This document shows positions 1 through 5,222 of a stretch of DNA of 5,222 nucleotides, piece by piece. The translations under genes were made by a program, and so were the position numbers. Numbering within the stretch: the first letter of the stretch is position 1; every line of letters starts with the position of its first letter. The DNA is taken from contig PLYG01000290.1 of the NCBI GenBank assembly GCA_003153335.1, forward strand, positions 1 to 5,222, written 5' to 3'. The notes under the pieces were generated by a model. The model saw only the letters and a program-made list of their open reading frames with translations. It did not search any database and was not told where the DNA came from. Source of the DNA: Betaproteobacteria bacterium (GTDB taxonomy: Bacteria > Pseudomonadota > Gammaproteobacteria > Burkholderiales > Casimicrobiaceae).

Positions 1-60
1 GTTGATCTCGACCATGAAGCGGTTGCCCACGCTGACCGTGTACCCGATCGGCGCCATCAT
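1..60 (-). CDS. 5' end of a third operon gene, cut by the window edge (function unassigned)
   Basis: Twenty codons are visible before the left edge. They begin MMAPIGYTVSV and end RFMVEIN, with no stop codon. The first ATG (60-58) overlaps the TGA of the thiolase-fold gene (59-57) in an ATGA junction, and a second in-frame ATG follows directly at 57-55. A GGAG Shine-Dalgarno-like element (complement of 66-69) lies 5 nt before the first ATG, inside the upstream gene. The overlap plus this site make a real, translationally coupled start likely. The product cannot be identified from so few residues. The ending, a hydrophobic strand running into V-E-I-N, faintly recalls the N-terminal strand of enoyl-CoA hydratase/isomerase proteins, which typically continues into Arg-Pro. 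A hydratase would fit the operon, but this is a guess. Confidence 0.6.
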   Translation of the reverse strand, partial: MMAPIGYTVSVGNRFMVEIN

Positions 61-1223
61 TGCCGCTCCATGATGAGGGTTGCGCTGGCATGACGCGTTC
101 CAAGTCTGCCGCCCATGCCTTGCGCGAGCGCGATGCTGCAATTGGGCACCTGCACCTTGGAATGAGCCTCTCCACGCAATTGGCGAACGGCCTCTATCAC
201 TTTCGTCATGCCACCGCGATTGGCCGGATGGTTGTTACAAAGCCCGCCTCCATCCGTATTGAAGGGTAACTTGCCGATTCCCGAGATCAAGTTTCCGTCG
301 GCGACAAACCGCCCCCCTTCACCCTTTGCGCAGAAACCCAGATCCTCCAGTTGCATCACCACGGTGATGGTGAAGCTGTCATAGATCGATGCGTACTGGA
401 TATCGGCGGGAGTGATGCCGGCCTCTTCGAAAGCCTTGCGCCCCGACCAGACGGTCGCCGAATGCGTGAGATCGACCCGCCCCCCCATATGGTGATGGAT
501 CGCTTCACCGGCGCCGATGACCCTTACTAGCGGACGCGCGAGGCTGCGCGCTATTTCCGGCCGCGTGACGATCAGCGCGCCACCGCCGTCGCTCACGACG
601 CAGCAGTCAAGCCGATGCAGAGGATCGGAAATCATCGGTGAGTTTATAACATCCTCGACAGTGACAACGTCGCGCAACATTGCATGCGGGTTGTGCTGCG
701 CGTGGTGCGAAGCCGCTACCTTCACCCAGGCCAATTGCTCCGGAGTGGTTCTGAACTCGTACATGTGACGCATGGCGGTCATCGCATACAGATTCACCGT
801 GACTGCCCCGTATGGGATCTCGAACGGTTCATCCGGCATATTGACGCCGTACGTGCGCAACTGGGTACCCGAAGAGCCTTCAGAGCGCGGCCTCCCGGCC
901 AGCGTGATCAGTGCGATGGTGCACTTGCCTGTCGCTATGGCCTGGGCAGCGTGCGCAACGTGGATCAAATAGGATGAACCACCGGTTTCCGTCGAATCGA
1001 TGTGGCGCACCCGGAGACCCATGTAATCCGCCAGATTCAGACCGCCTAGGCCGGGCGCGTCTCCTGCGCAGAAGTAGCCATCGATGTCATCCTTGCTCAG
1101 GCCAGCATCCTCAAGAGCCCCTTTGGCGCACTCGGCATGCAGTTGGGCTACCGATTTCCCCGGTGCTTTCCGGGCCGGATGTTCGAAAGCACCGGCAATG
1201 TATGCCACGCCTTTGATGCTCAT
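57..1223 (-). CDS. SCP-x/lipid-transfer-type thiolase-fold protein lacking the catalytic cysteines; possible retro-aldolase
   Basis: This 388-residue cytoplasmic protein has normal length for the SCP-x-like thiolase family, which makes or breaks C-C bonds in acyl-CoA substrates. Family landmarks in order: an N-terminal Ala/Gly-rich strand with G-A-L-E-D-A-G (35-41), S-T-E-T-G-G-S-S (77-84) before the helix ending A-A-Q-A-I-A-T-G (92-99), S-D-G-G-G-A (211-216), I-Y-D-S-F-T (280-285) where thiolases have the Asn-Glu motif, and N-T-D-G-G-G-L then N-H-P (322-333). Aligning by the A-A-Q-A-I helix puts Gly82 where thiolases carry the nucleophilic cysteine. The C-terminal C-x-G-G-G motif is replaced by A-L-A-Q-G-M-G-G (365-372). 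His332 of the catalytic His-Pro remains. Classical thiolysis by cysteine is therefore doubtful. The steroid enzyme Ltp2, a thiolase-fold retro-aldolase that binds a DUF35 partner, is a better functional model. The start at ATG 1223 overlaps the OB-fold gene by 4 nt, and another gene overlaps its 3' end. Family call is firm; the reaction and substrate are inferred. Confidence 0.9.
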   Translation of the reverse strand: MSIKGVAYIAGAFEHPARKAPGKSVAQLHAECAKGALEDAGLSKDDIDGYFCAGDAPGLGGLNLADYMGLRVRHIDSTETGGSSYLIHVAHAAQAIATGKCTIALITLAGRPRSEGSSGTQLRTYGVNMPDEPFEIPYGAVTVNLYAMTAMRHMYEFRTTPEQLAWVKVAASHHAQHNPHAMLRDVVTVEDVINSPMISDPLHRLDCCVVSDGGGALIVTRPEIARSLARPLVRVIGAGEAIHHHMGGRVDLTHSATVWSGRKAFEEAGITPADIQYASIYDSFTITVVMQLEDLGFCAKGEGGRFVADGNLISGIGKLPFNTDGGGLCNNHPANRGGMTKVIEAVRQLRGEAHSKVQVPNCSIALAQGMGGRLGTRHASATLIMERQ

Positions 1224-1642
1224 GCCGAGGCCGCCTTTCCTTCATCGGGCGAGAACATCGGAACCATGGCACCGCCAACGGTCGCCTTGAACACCACCTT
1301 GACCCGTTGCCCAATGCGCACGGAATCCAGGTCGCAGTCGACGATGTTGGTGAGAATGGTGACGCCTTCGTTCAGCGACACGTACGCGATGCAGTAGTCG
1401 GTTGGCCCACCTTTGCGGGTCACGCTGTAACTGTAGACCACCCCGGTACCGGAGGAATCAACCCACTCGACCGCTTCACTTAGGCAAACGGGGCAGAGAG
1501 CCCGGGGGTAGTGATGATAAGCGCCGCACGATGAACACCGTTTCAATAGCAACCGACCCTGACTCGCGGCATCGAAGTACGGCTCGTCTCCCGGATTCAT
1601 TCGAGGGTCGGCGATATCCCTATCTTGATAAAATGAAGCCAT
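1220..1642 (-). CDS. Zn-ribbon/OB-fold (DUF35 family) acyl-CoA-binding partner protein
   Basis: The 140-residue protein starts with a short helical segment. A rubredoxin-like zinc ribbon follows with Cys36-x2-Cys39-x10-Cys50-x2-Cys53, and then an OB-fold over about residues 58-132. That fold includes G-T-G-V-V-Y-S-Y (65-72), Y-V-S-L-N-E-G (87-93), I-G-Q-R-V-K-V-V-F (110-118) and a C-terminal V-P-M-F. These are the hallmarks of the DUF35 family, whose members form complexes with thiolase-fold enzymes: Ltp2 in steroid degradation and the acetoacetyl-CoA thiolase/HMG-CoA synthase assembly in archaea. There the OB-fold helps hold the CoA substrate. The gene precedes and overlaps the thiolase-fold gene by 4 nt (ATGA), which supports a stoichiometric complex. 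The start is ATG 1642, placed 6 nt after a strong AGGAGGTG. A GTG at 1651 would add three residues but lies within that ribosome-binding site. All four zinc ligands are intact. The substrate is unknown. Confidence 0.92.
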   Translation of the reverse strand: MASFYQDRDIADPRMNPGDEPYFDAASQGRLLLKRCSSCGAYHHYPRALCPVCLSEAVEWVDSSGTGVVYSYSVTRKGGPTDYCIAYVSLNEGVTILTNIVDCDLDSVRIGQRVKVVFKATVGGAMVPMFSPDEGKAASA

Positions 1643-1688
1643 ACTGGGCACCTCCTCATACGTCGGTCACTACCGCGTTGACTATTTC
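1643..1688. promoter_or_regulatory. Divergent intergenic region between the OB-fold operon and the LysR gene
   Basis: This 46-bp gap separates the divergently transcribed OB-fold operon and the LysR-type regulator. LysR proteins commonly bind such a region to control both directions. Two small symmetric elements are visible: CGGT-N4-ACCG at 1664-1675 and a perfect 8-bp palindrome TTCATGAA at 1686-1693 covering the regulator's start codon. No clear T-N11-A LysR box lies in the gap. No convincing paired -35/-10 was found for either direction. A TAAAAT at 1629-1634 could be a plus-strand -10 element but has no good -35. With so little space, promoters probably extend into the flanking coding sequence. 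The role is inferred from layout; the exact operator is not identified. Confidence 0.45.
1649..1656 (-). promoter_or_regulatory. Strong Shine-Dalgarno sequence of the OB-fold gene
   Basis: On the minus strand this reads AGGAGGTG, a full match to the anti-Shine-Dalgarno core. It ends 6 nt before ATG 1642. It decides the start of the OB-fold gene, because the alternative GTG (1651-1649) is part of the element itself and cannot be served by it. It is the best ribosome-binding site in the window, so the OB-fold/thiolase operon is probably translated well once transcribed. Confidence 0.85.
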
Positions 1689-2594
1689 ATGAAGAAAATT
1701 GACTTTACGACGCTGCGCGTTATTGTGCTTATCGCTGAAACCGGCAGCCTCAGCGCGGCGGCCCGGCAGCATTCCCTGACGCTCGCGGCGATAAGCAGGC
1801 GGCTGCTCGGCGCGGAGGCGCTGTTGAAGGTGAGTCTCTTCAAGAGAATGTCCAAGGGAGTGGCGCCAACGGACGCGGGGCGCATGCTGGTCGCGCGCGC
1901 CCGACAGCTCTTGTACGAAATGGATCGTCTGCATGCTAACCTGAGTGTATTTCAGACCGGTGAAACTGGAACAGTGCGCGTAGGCGGAAATGCCTCCGCA
2001 ATGACTCAGTTTCTGCCTGAAGAGTTGAGCAGGTTTTCGCATCGTCATCCAGCGATCCGTCTTGATCTCTCCGAACTCACGAGTGACGAGATCATTGCGC
2101 GCCTTGCCGATGGAAGACTGGACATCGGTCTTTTTTCGGCCAACGCCGTCCATAAGGGTCTCGACGTGCGGCCCTACCTCAACAACCATCTTTGCGTCGT
2201 GGCACGCGACGGTACCAACTTGGCACGCCGCAAGTCCGTGGCGTTCTCGGCCCTGTTGAATCACTCGTTCGTTGGGCTGGAGAGCGACAGCGCGCTCATG
2301 CATCTCTTGCGCAGCAAGACTCAGGGTCAGCATCTCAGGGTATCGGTCCACGTTCGCAGCTTCGATGTCGTTTGCCGCTTCGTGCAGGCCGGCATCGGAA
2401 TCGGAGTTCTGCCAACGAGTTCAGCCGCGCTGTACGCCAGATCCATGAATCTGGTGATCATCCCCCTGACCGACGCCTGGGCGGTATACCCGCTGCTGAT
2501 CGGCACGCGCTCCGTCGAGACCCTTAACGCGCCGTCGCGATTGCTCTTCCAGTCGATGGCGGGAAGCGCTCCGCAACCCGGCGACCGGTCGTAG
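1689..2594 (+). CDS. LysR-type transcriptional regulator
   Basis: The 301-residue length is standard for the family. A winged helix-turn-helix fills about residues 4-62, with S-L-S-A-A-A-R (20-26), recognition-helix segment A-A-I-S-R-R (33-38), the wing region L-F-K-R (50-53) and T-D-A-G (61-64). A linker helix follows to about 90. The periplasmic-binding-protein-like effector domain begins near G-T-V-R-V-G-G (94-100) and includes A-D-G-R-L-D-I-G-L-F (140-149) and V-Q-A-G-I-G-I-G-V-L-P (232-242). It is a cytoplasmic DNA-binding protein, probably tetrameric and responsive to a small pathway metabolite. It is divergent from the OB-fold/thiolase operon and convergent with the solute-binding gene, so the OB-fold operon is its most likely target, along with its own promoter. 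The ATG at 1689 is the only sensible start, matching the usual few residues before the HTH, but it has no recognisable Shine-Dalgarno sequence, which suggests low expression. The effector cannot be predicted. Confidence 0.95.
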   Translation: MKKIDFTTLRVIVLIAETGSLSAAARQHSLTLAAISRRLLGAEALLKVSLFKRMSKGVAPTDAGRMLVARARQLLYEMDRLHANLSVFQTGETGTVRVGGNASAMTQFLPEELSRFSHRHPAIRLDLSELTSDEIIARLADGRLDIGLFSANAVHKGLDVRPYLNNHLCVVARDGTNLARRKSVAFSALLNHSFVGLESDSALMHLLRSKTQGQHLRVSVHVRSFDVVCRFVQAGIGIGVLPTSSAALYARSMNLVIIPLTDAWAVYPLLIGTRSVETLNAPSRLLFQSMAGSAPQPGDRS

Positions 2595-2625
2595 CGCAGC
2601 ACACATGGCACGGGACGACTGCTCA

Positions 2626-3597
2626 TCAGTCGGCTCGTGCGCCGGTCGACTTGACGACAGCGCTCCACTTGTTAACCTCTGCCAGTATGTAGGCCGCGAA
2701 CTCTTCAGCGGAATTCGGCGCCCAGTCGAAACCGATCTTGGTAAGCTGCTCTTGAACGGCTGGAACCTTGATGATGCGGTTGATCGCCTGATTGAGCTTG
2801 GCCACAATCTCCTTTGGCGTGTTCGAGGGCGCAAAGAACCCGATCCACGTGTAGTCCACCATGCCAGGAAATCCCGACTCCAAGGCGGTCGGTACGTCGG
2901 GCTGCAATGCCGATCTCGTGGCGCTGGTGATTGCAATCGGCCTCAACTTGCCGCTGGCAAACCATTCGGTGAGACCTGGCGTGGCAAAGGCCGCCGCACC
3001 GACCGGCACATGGCCACCTATGACGGCGTTCAGCGCCGGGCCGGCACCGGCAAACGGGATATGTGTGATGTTAATCCCCGCCATCTTGTTCAACAGGTAC
3101 TCGGCGGTAAGAAACGGCACTGTTCCGACACCTGCCGAAGCATAGGATAGTGGTTCAGCTTTCCCCCGGGCAATTAGCTCTTGCAGAGTCTTGACGGGTA
3201 CCGACGGATGCACGAACAGAATGGATGGACTGTAGCCGGCATTGATGATGGGCACGAAACTTTGAATGGGGTCGTACCCGGCGTTCTTGTACAAACTCGG
3301 ATTGATTGCAAACGCCGTGCTTGTGACGAGAACCGTGTAGCCGTCCGGTTCCGCGCTCGCGACCTGCCGCGTGCCGATGTTGCTTCCAGCGCCGGGGCGG
3401 TTCTCGACCACCACCGGCCGGCCCCAGTCGTCGGCCAGGTGTTGACCGATAATGCGGGCGATTACATCCGTGCCGCCTCCCGGCGCAAACGCCACCACGA
3501 ATTTGATCGGCTTGCTCGGATAGGTATCAGCGTTCGCCACAGCGGCGAGCAAGAGTCCCGCGGCCAAGGCTGCGATACGTGAAAAAAATTTGGTCAT
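2626..3597 (-). CDS. Bug/TctC-family tripartite tricarboxylate transporter periplasmic solute-binding protein
   Basis: The 323-residue protein has a Sec signal peptide: Lys3 and Arg7 positive, a hydrophobic core at 8-21, and likely cleavage after A-N-A (21-23), leaving a mature start D-T-Y-P-S-K-P. Family hallmarks follow: V-V-A-F-A-P-G-G-G-T-D (34-44) with the ligand-contact loop, E-N-R-P-G-A-G-S-N-I-G (65-75) and E-P-D-G-Y-T (83-88). Further in are G-K-L-R-P-I-A-I-T-S, L-Q-P-D-V-P-T and the F-F-A-P-S-N-T-P-K segment before the C-terminal helices. Bug proteins bind small carboxylates or similar polar molecules in the periplasm, some serving TctAB membrane components and many acting as orphans. 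No TctA or TctB gene is in the window. The gene lies 50 bp after the CoA ligase on the same strand with a GGGGAAG element just before ATG 3597, so the two are probably co-transcribed. This suggests that the bound ligand is the ligase substrate. No terminator is visible after its stop. Confidence 0.95.
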   Translation of the reverse strand: MTKFFSRIAALAAGLLLAAVANADTYPSKPIKFVVAFAPGGGTDVIARIIGQHLADDWGRPVVVENRPGAGSNIGTRQVASAEPDGYTVLVTSTAFAINPSLYKNAGYDPIQSFVPIINAGYSPSILFVHPSVPVKTLQELIARGKAEPLSYASAGVGTVPFLTAEYLLNKMAGINITHIPFAGAGPALNAVIGGHVPVGAAAFATPGLTEWFASGKLRPIAITSATRSALQPDVPTALESGFPGMVDYTWIGFFAPSNTPKEIVAKLNQAINRIIKVPAVQEQLTKIGFDWAPNSAEEFAAYILAEVNKWSAVVKSTGARAD

Positions 3598-3647
3598 TGT
3601 CTTCCCCAGAGTATTAAGGCGATGGGCTTTCCCTCTTGTTCAGCCGA

Positions 3648-5222
3648 CTAGCTGAGCGTTTGCATGTCGACCGCGCGCGACCTCAGAGTTGGGTCGGACT
3701 TGAGCACATGCTTGGCTACCTTGAACGTCGGGGTATGCGGCAACTGGTCGACAAAAAGAATGAATCTCGGGACTTTCATGGCGGCGAGACGATCCGCGCA
3801 CCACTCCGCGATAGCCTGCGCCGTCACGCTCGCGCCTGGACGCGCCACGACGGCCGCGAGAATCTCTTCCTCGCCCATCTCGGACGGAACCGGAACGACT
3901 GCAACTTCCAATACATCCGGATGCGATGCGATCACACGGTCGATCTCGGCGCCGGCAATGTTCTCGCCCCGCCGGCGGATCATGTCCTTCTTGCGCGTCA
4001 CGAAGTAGAAGTAGCCATCCGTGTCGCGTCGCATCAGGTCGCCCGTCATGAACCACTCGTCGTGGAATGACGCTCGCGTCTGCCCTGGATCCCGGTAGTA
4101 TCCCTTCATGACGATGGGGTGCTTGACCCACAATTCGCCGACTTGTTCCGGCGCCAAATCGATGCCGTTGTCATCAACGATGCGGCATTGCGCCCAAGGG
4201 CGCGCAGGGTCCGGATGGCAACCGACCGGCCCCAGGCTGCCCGGTTTGCGCTGGCCATGGTAAGGGTTGCAGATGATTCCGGGAATTTCCGTCATGCCGA
4301 AGCCGTTTATCAGGTTGTCGATCCCGAACTCTTCCCGAAAACATTTCTCCTCTTCCGGCCGCGCTCCGTAAACTATCCTGATCTTGTGCTCTGGCCGGAA
4401 CTCGCTGCGTGGGCGCGCCTTGAGGATCAGACCAATAGTGTCGATAAAATTGACTTGCGTTGCCCCGGTGTCGACCGCAATTTGCCAGAATGTGCCAGCG
4501 GAAAACTTCTCGCCGACGATGATGGTCGCACCGGCGGCGAGCGTTCCTGCAAGCGAATAGAACAGGGCGTTGACATGGAACAGCGGAAGCACGGTGAGCA
4601 ACCGCTCTGTGGGTTGCAGCCACAGGCGCGCAACATTGGCTTCGCCGGAGGTGACGAAGTTGCGCTGGCTGTGCATCGCTCCCTTGGGGAAGCCGGTCGT
4701 ACCGGACGTGTAAATTATGACGCAGGTATCATCTGCGTGAGCCGGCGCAGGCAGCACGCCCTGTGGCTTTTCATTGATGAGGCGCATGAGGTCGGGGGCG
4801 TCGATGTCCGCGCTCTCGAACAACACAAACCATGGGGTAGGTGCAACCGGCTGGCAAGCCTCACGCACGACAGGCAACAGGTTCTTGTCGCACGCCACAG
4901 CTGACACGCCCGCGTGGCGGAAGATGTAGCCGGCCTCCGCCGCTAGCAGATCGGGATTGGCGGGAACCATGATGGCGCCAATGCGTGCGCATGCAAACAG
5001 CATCAGCAGGTGACCAATGTTGTTCCTGGCCATGACGCCTACGCGATCGCCGTGACCAATGCCGCGCGAGACCAGCAACTGCGCGGTAGCAAGATAGTCT
5101 CTCTTGAAGTCGTCGTACGACCACGACCGATCCCGGAACACGACGAAGGGGCGCGTATTGCCGGCCAACCGGCTGTCGTAAGTATCGCACAGCGTGTAGT
5201 CGTGCTCGCGATACGACTGGAG
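3648..5222 (-). CDS. AMP-dependent acyl-CoA synthetase (CoA ligase), 5' end cut by the window edge
   Basis: This is an ANL-superfamily cytoplasmic enzyme that activates a carboxylic acid with ATP to an acyl-adenylate and then to the CoA thioester. 524 residues are visible, numbered here from the edge. Motifs in order: Y-T-S-G-T-T-G-F-P-K-G phosphate loop (171-181), N-G-F-G-M-T-E (306-312), W-F-M-T-G-D (390-395), T-R-K-K-D-M-I-R-R-R-G-E-N-I (409-422) and a C-terminal T-P-T-F-K-V-A-K (497-504). Lys501 is the expected catalytic lysine, but the glycine usually before it is Phe500. The overall pattern resembles the CaiC-like (crotonobetaine/carnitine-CoA ligase-like) branch, although substrate cannot be read off. 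The frame stays open through 5222. The codon at 5168 is TTG inside a conserved-looking N-terminal region (L-C-D-T-Y-D-S-R precedes it), so it is not the start, and probably only a few residues are missing. It is followed 50 bp later by the binding protein, likely in one operon. Its promoter lies outside. Confidence 0.93.
   Translation of the reverse strand, partial: LQSYREHDYTLCDTYDSRLAGNTRPFVVFRDRSWSYDDFKRDYLATAQLLVSRGIGHGDRVGVMARNNIGHLLMLFACARIGAIMVPANPDLLAAEAGYIFRHAGVSAVACDKNLLPVVREACQPVAPTPWFVLFESADIDAPDLMRLINEKPQGVLPAPAHADDTCVIIYTSGTTGFPKGAMHSQRNFVTSGEANVARLWLQPTERLLTVLPLFHVNALFYSLAGTLAAGATIIVGEKFSAGTFWQIAVDTGATQVNFIDTIGLILKARPRSEFRPEHKIRIVYGARPEEEKCFREEFGIDNLINGFGMTEIPGIICNPYHGQRKPGSLGPVGCHPDPARPWAQCRIVDDNGIDLAPEQVGELWVKHPIVMKGYYRDPGQTRASFHDEWFMTGDLMRRDTDGYFYFVTRKKDMIRRRGENIAGAEIDRVIASHPDVLEVAVVPVPSEMGEEEILAAVVARPGASVTAQAIAEWCADRLAAMKVPRFILFVDQLPHTPTFKVAKHVLKSDPTLRSRAVDMQTLS

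Noticed and set aside
1656..2351. Minus-strand open frame (231 codons) opposite the LysR gene
   Set aside because: It is antisense to a complete LysR regulator, has no recognisable motif, and would overlap the OB-fold gene's ribosome-binding region. It is best explained as a shadow frame.
2582..2591. Perfect 10-bp palindrome CGACCGGTCG at the end of the LysR gene, considered as part of a bidirectional terminator
   Set aside because: It has no loop and no T-tract on either strand, and it lies inside the last codons of the LysR gene. The 31-bp convergent gap after it (2595-2625) has no hairpin either, so no intrinsic terminator can be supported.
3598..3647. Possible promoter or terminator between the ligase and the binding-protein gene
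   Set aside because: Only a very short GGG/CCC pairing is visible, with no T-run and no recognisable -35/-10 pair. It is treated as an ordinary intra-operon spacer.
3640..4131. Minus-strand frame of 163 codons within the 3' part of the ligase gene
   Set aside because: It is an out-of-frame reading of the same strand through the conserved ligase C-terminal domain. The composition is Arg/Gly-rich and no domain is visible.
4119..4904. Long plus-strand open frame (261 codons) opposite the CoA ligase
   Set aside because: It lies wholly antisense to a well-supported ligase with all core motifs. Its translation is rich in Arg, Ala and Asp with no recognisable domain, as expected of a GC-rich shadow frame.
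5166..5168. TTG as the start codon of the CoA ligase
   Set aside because: The frame is open upstream to the window edge and encodes plausible ligase N-terminal sequence. No purine-rich ribosome-binding site precedes this codon.

Overview
The window looks like a stretch of chromosome or large plasmid from a GC-rich proteobacterium, most likely a betaproteobacterium of the Burkholderiales (Bordetella, Achromobacter, Cupriavidus or Comamonadaceae type). The main reason is the Bug/TctC-type periplasmic binding protein, a family greatly expanded in that order. It sits beside a catabolic CoA ligase, a LysR regulator and a thiolase/OB-fold pair, a typical accessory degradation locus. Assignment below the order level is not possible from this sequence.

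Layout, left to right: (1) A minus-strand operon covers 1-1642. In transcription order it holds a zinc-ribbon/OB-fold (DUF35) protein, an SCP-x-type thiolase-fold protein, and the first 20 codons of a third gene that runs off the left edge. Both junctions are 4-nt ATGA overlaps, so the three genes are probably translationally coupled. (2) A 46-bp divergent gap leads to a plus-strand LysR-type regulator (1689-2594). (3) After a 31-bp convergent gap comes a second minus-strand unit. It holds a CoA ligase that is cut by the right edge (3648-5222) and, 50 bp downstream, a Bug-type solute-binding protein (2626-3597). No RNA genes, mobile elements, CRISPR arrays or long repeats were seen. Coding density is very high and no gene-free stretch exceeds 50 bp.

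Proposed joint function (inference): the exported binding protein captures a carboxylate in the periplasm, the ligase makes its CoA thioester, and the OB-fold/thiolase-fold pair cleaves or otherwise processes a CoA-bound side chain, under control of the divergent LysR regulator. The thiolase-fold protein appears to lack both catalytic cysteines of true thiolases but keeps the active-site His-Pro. With its DUF35 partner this resembles the steroid side-chain retro-aldolase Ltp2/DUF35 arrangement more than a beta-ketothiolase. This is the most interesting point in the window.

Two start sites need care. The OB-fold gene should start at ATG 1642, not at the upstream GTG 1651, which lies inside its own Shine-Dalgarno sequence. 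The ligase reading frame stays open to the right edge, so its true start is outside the window.
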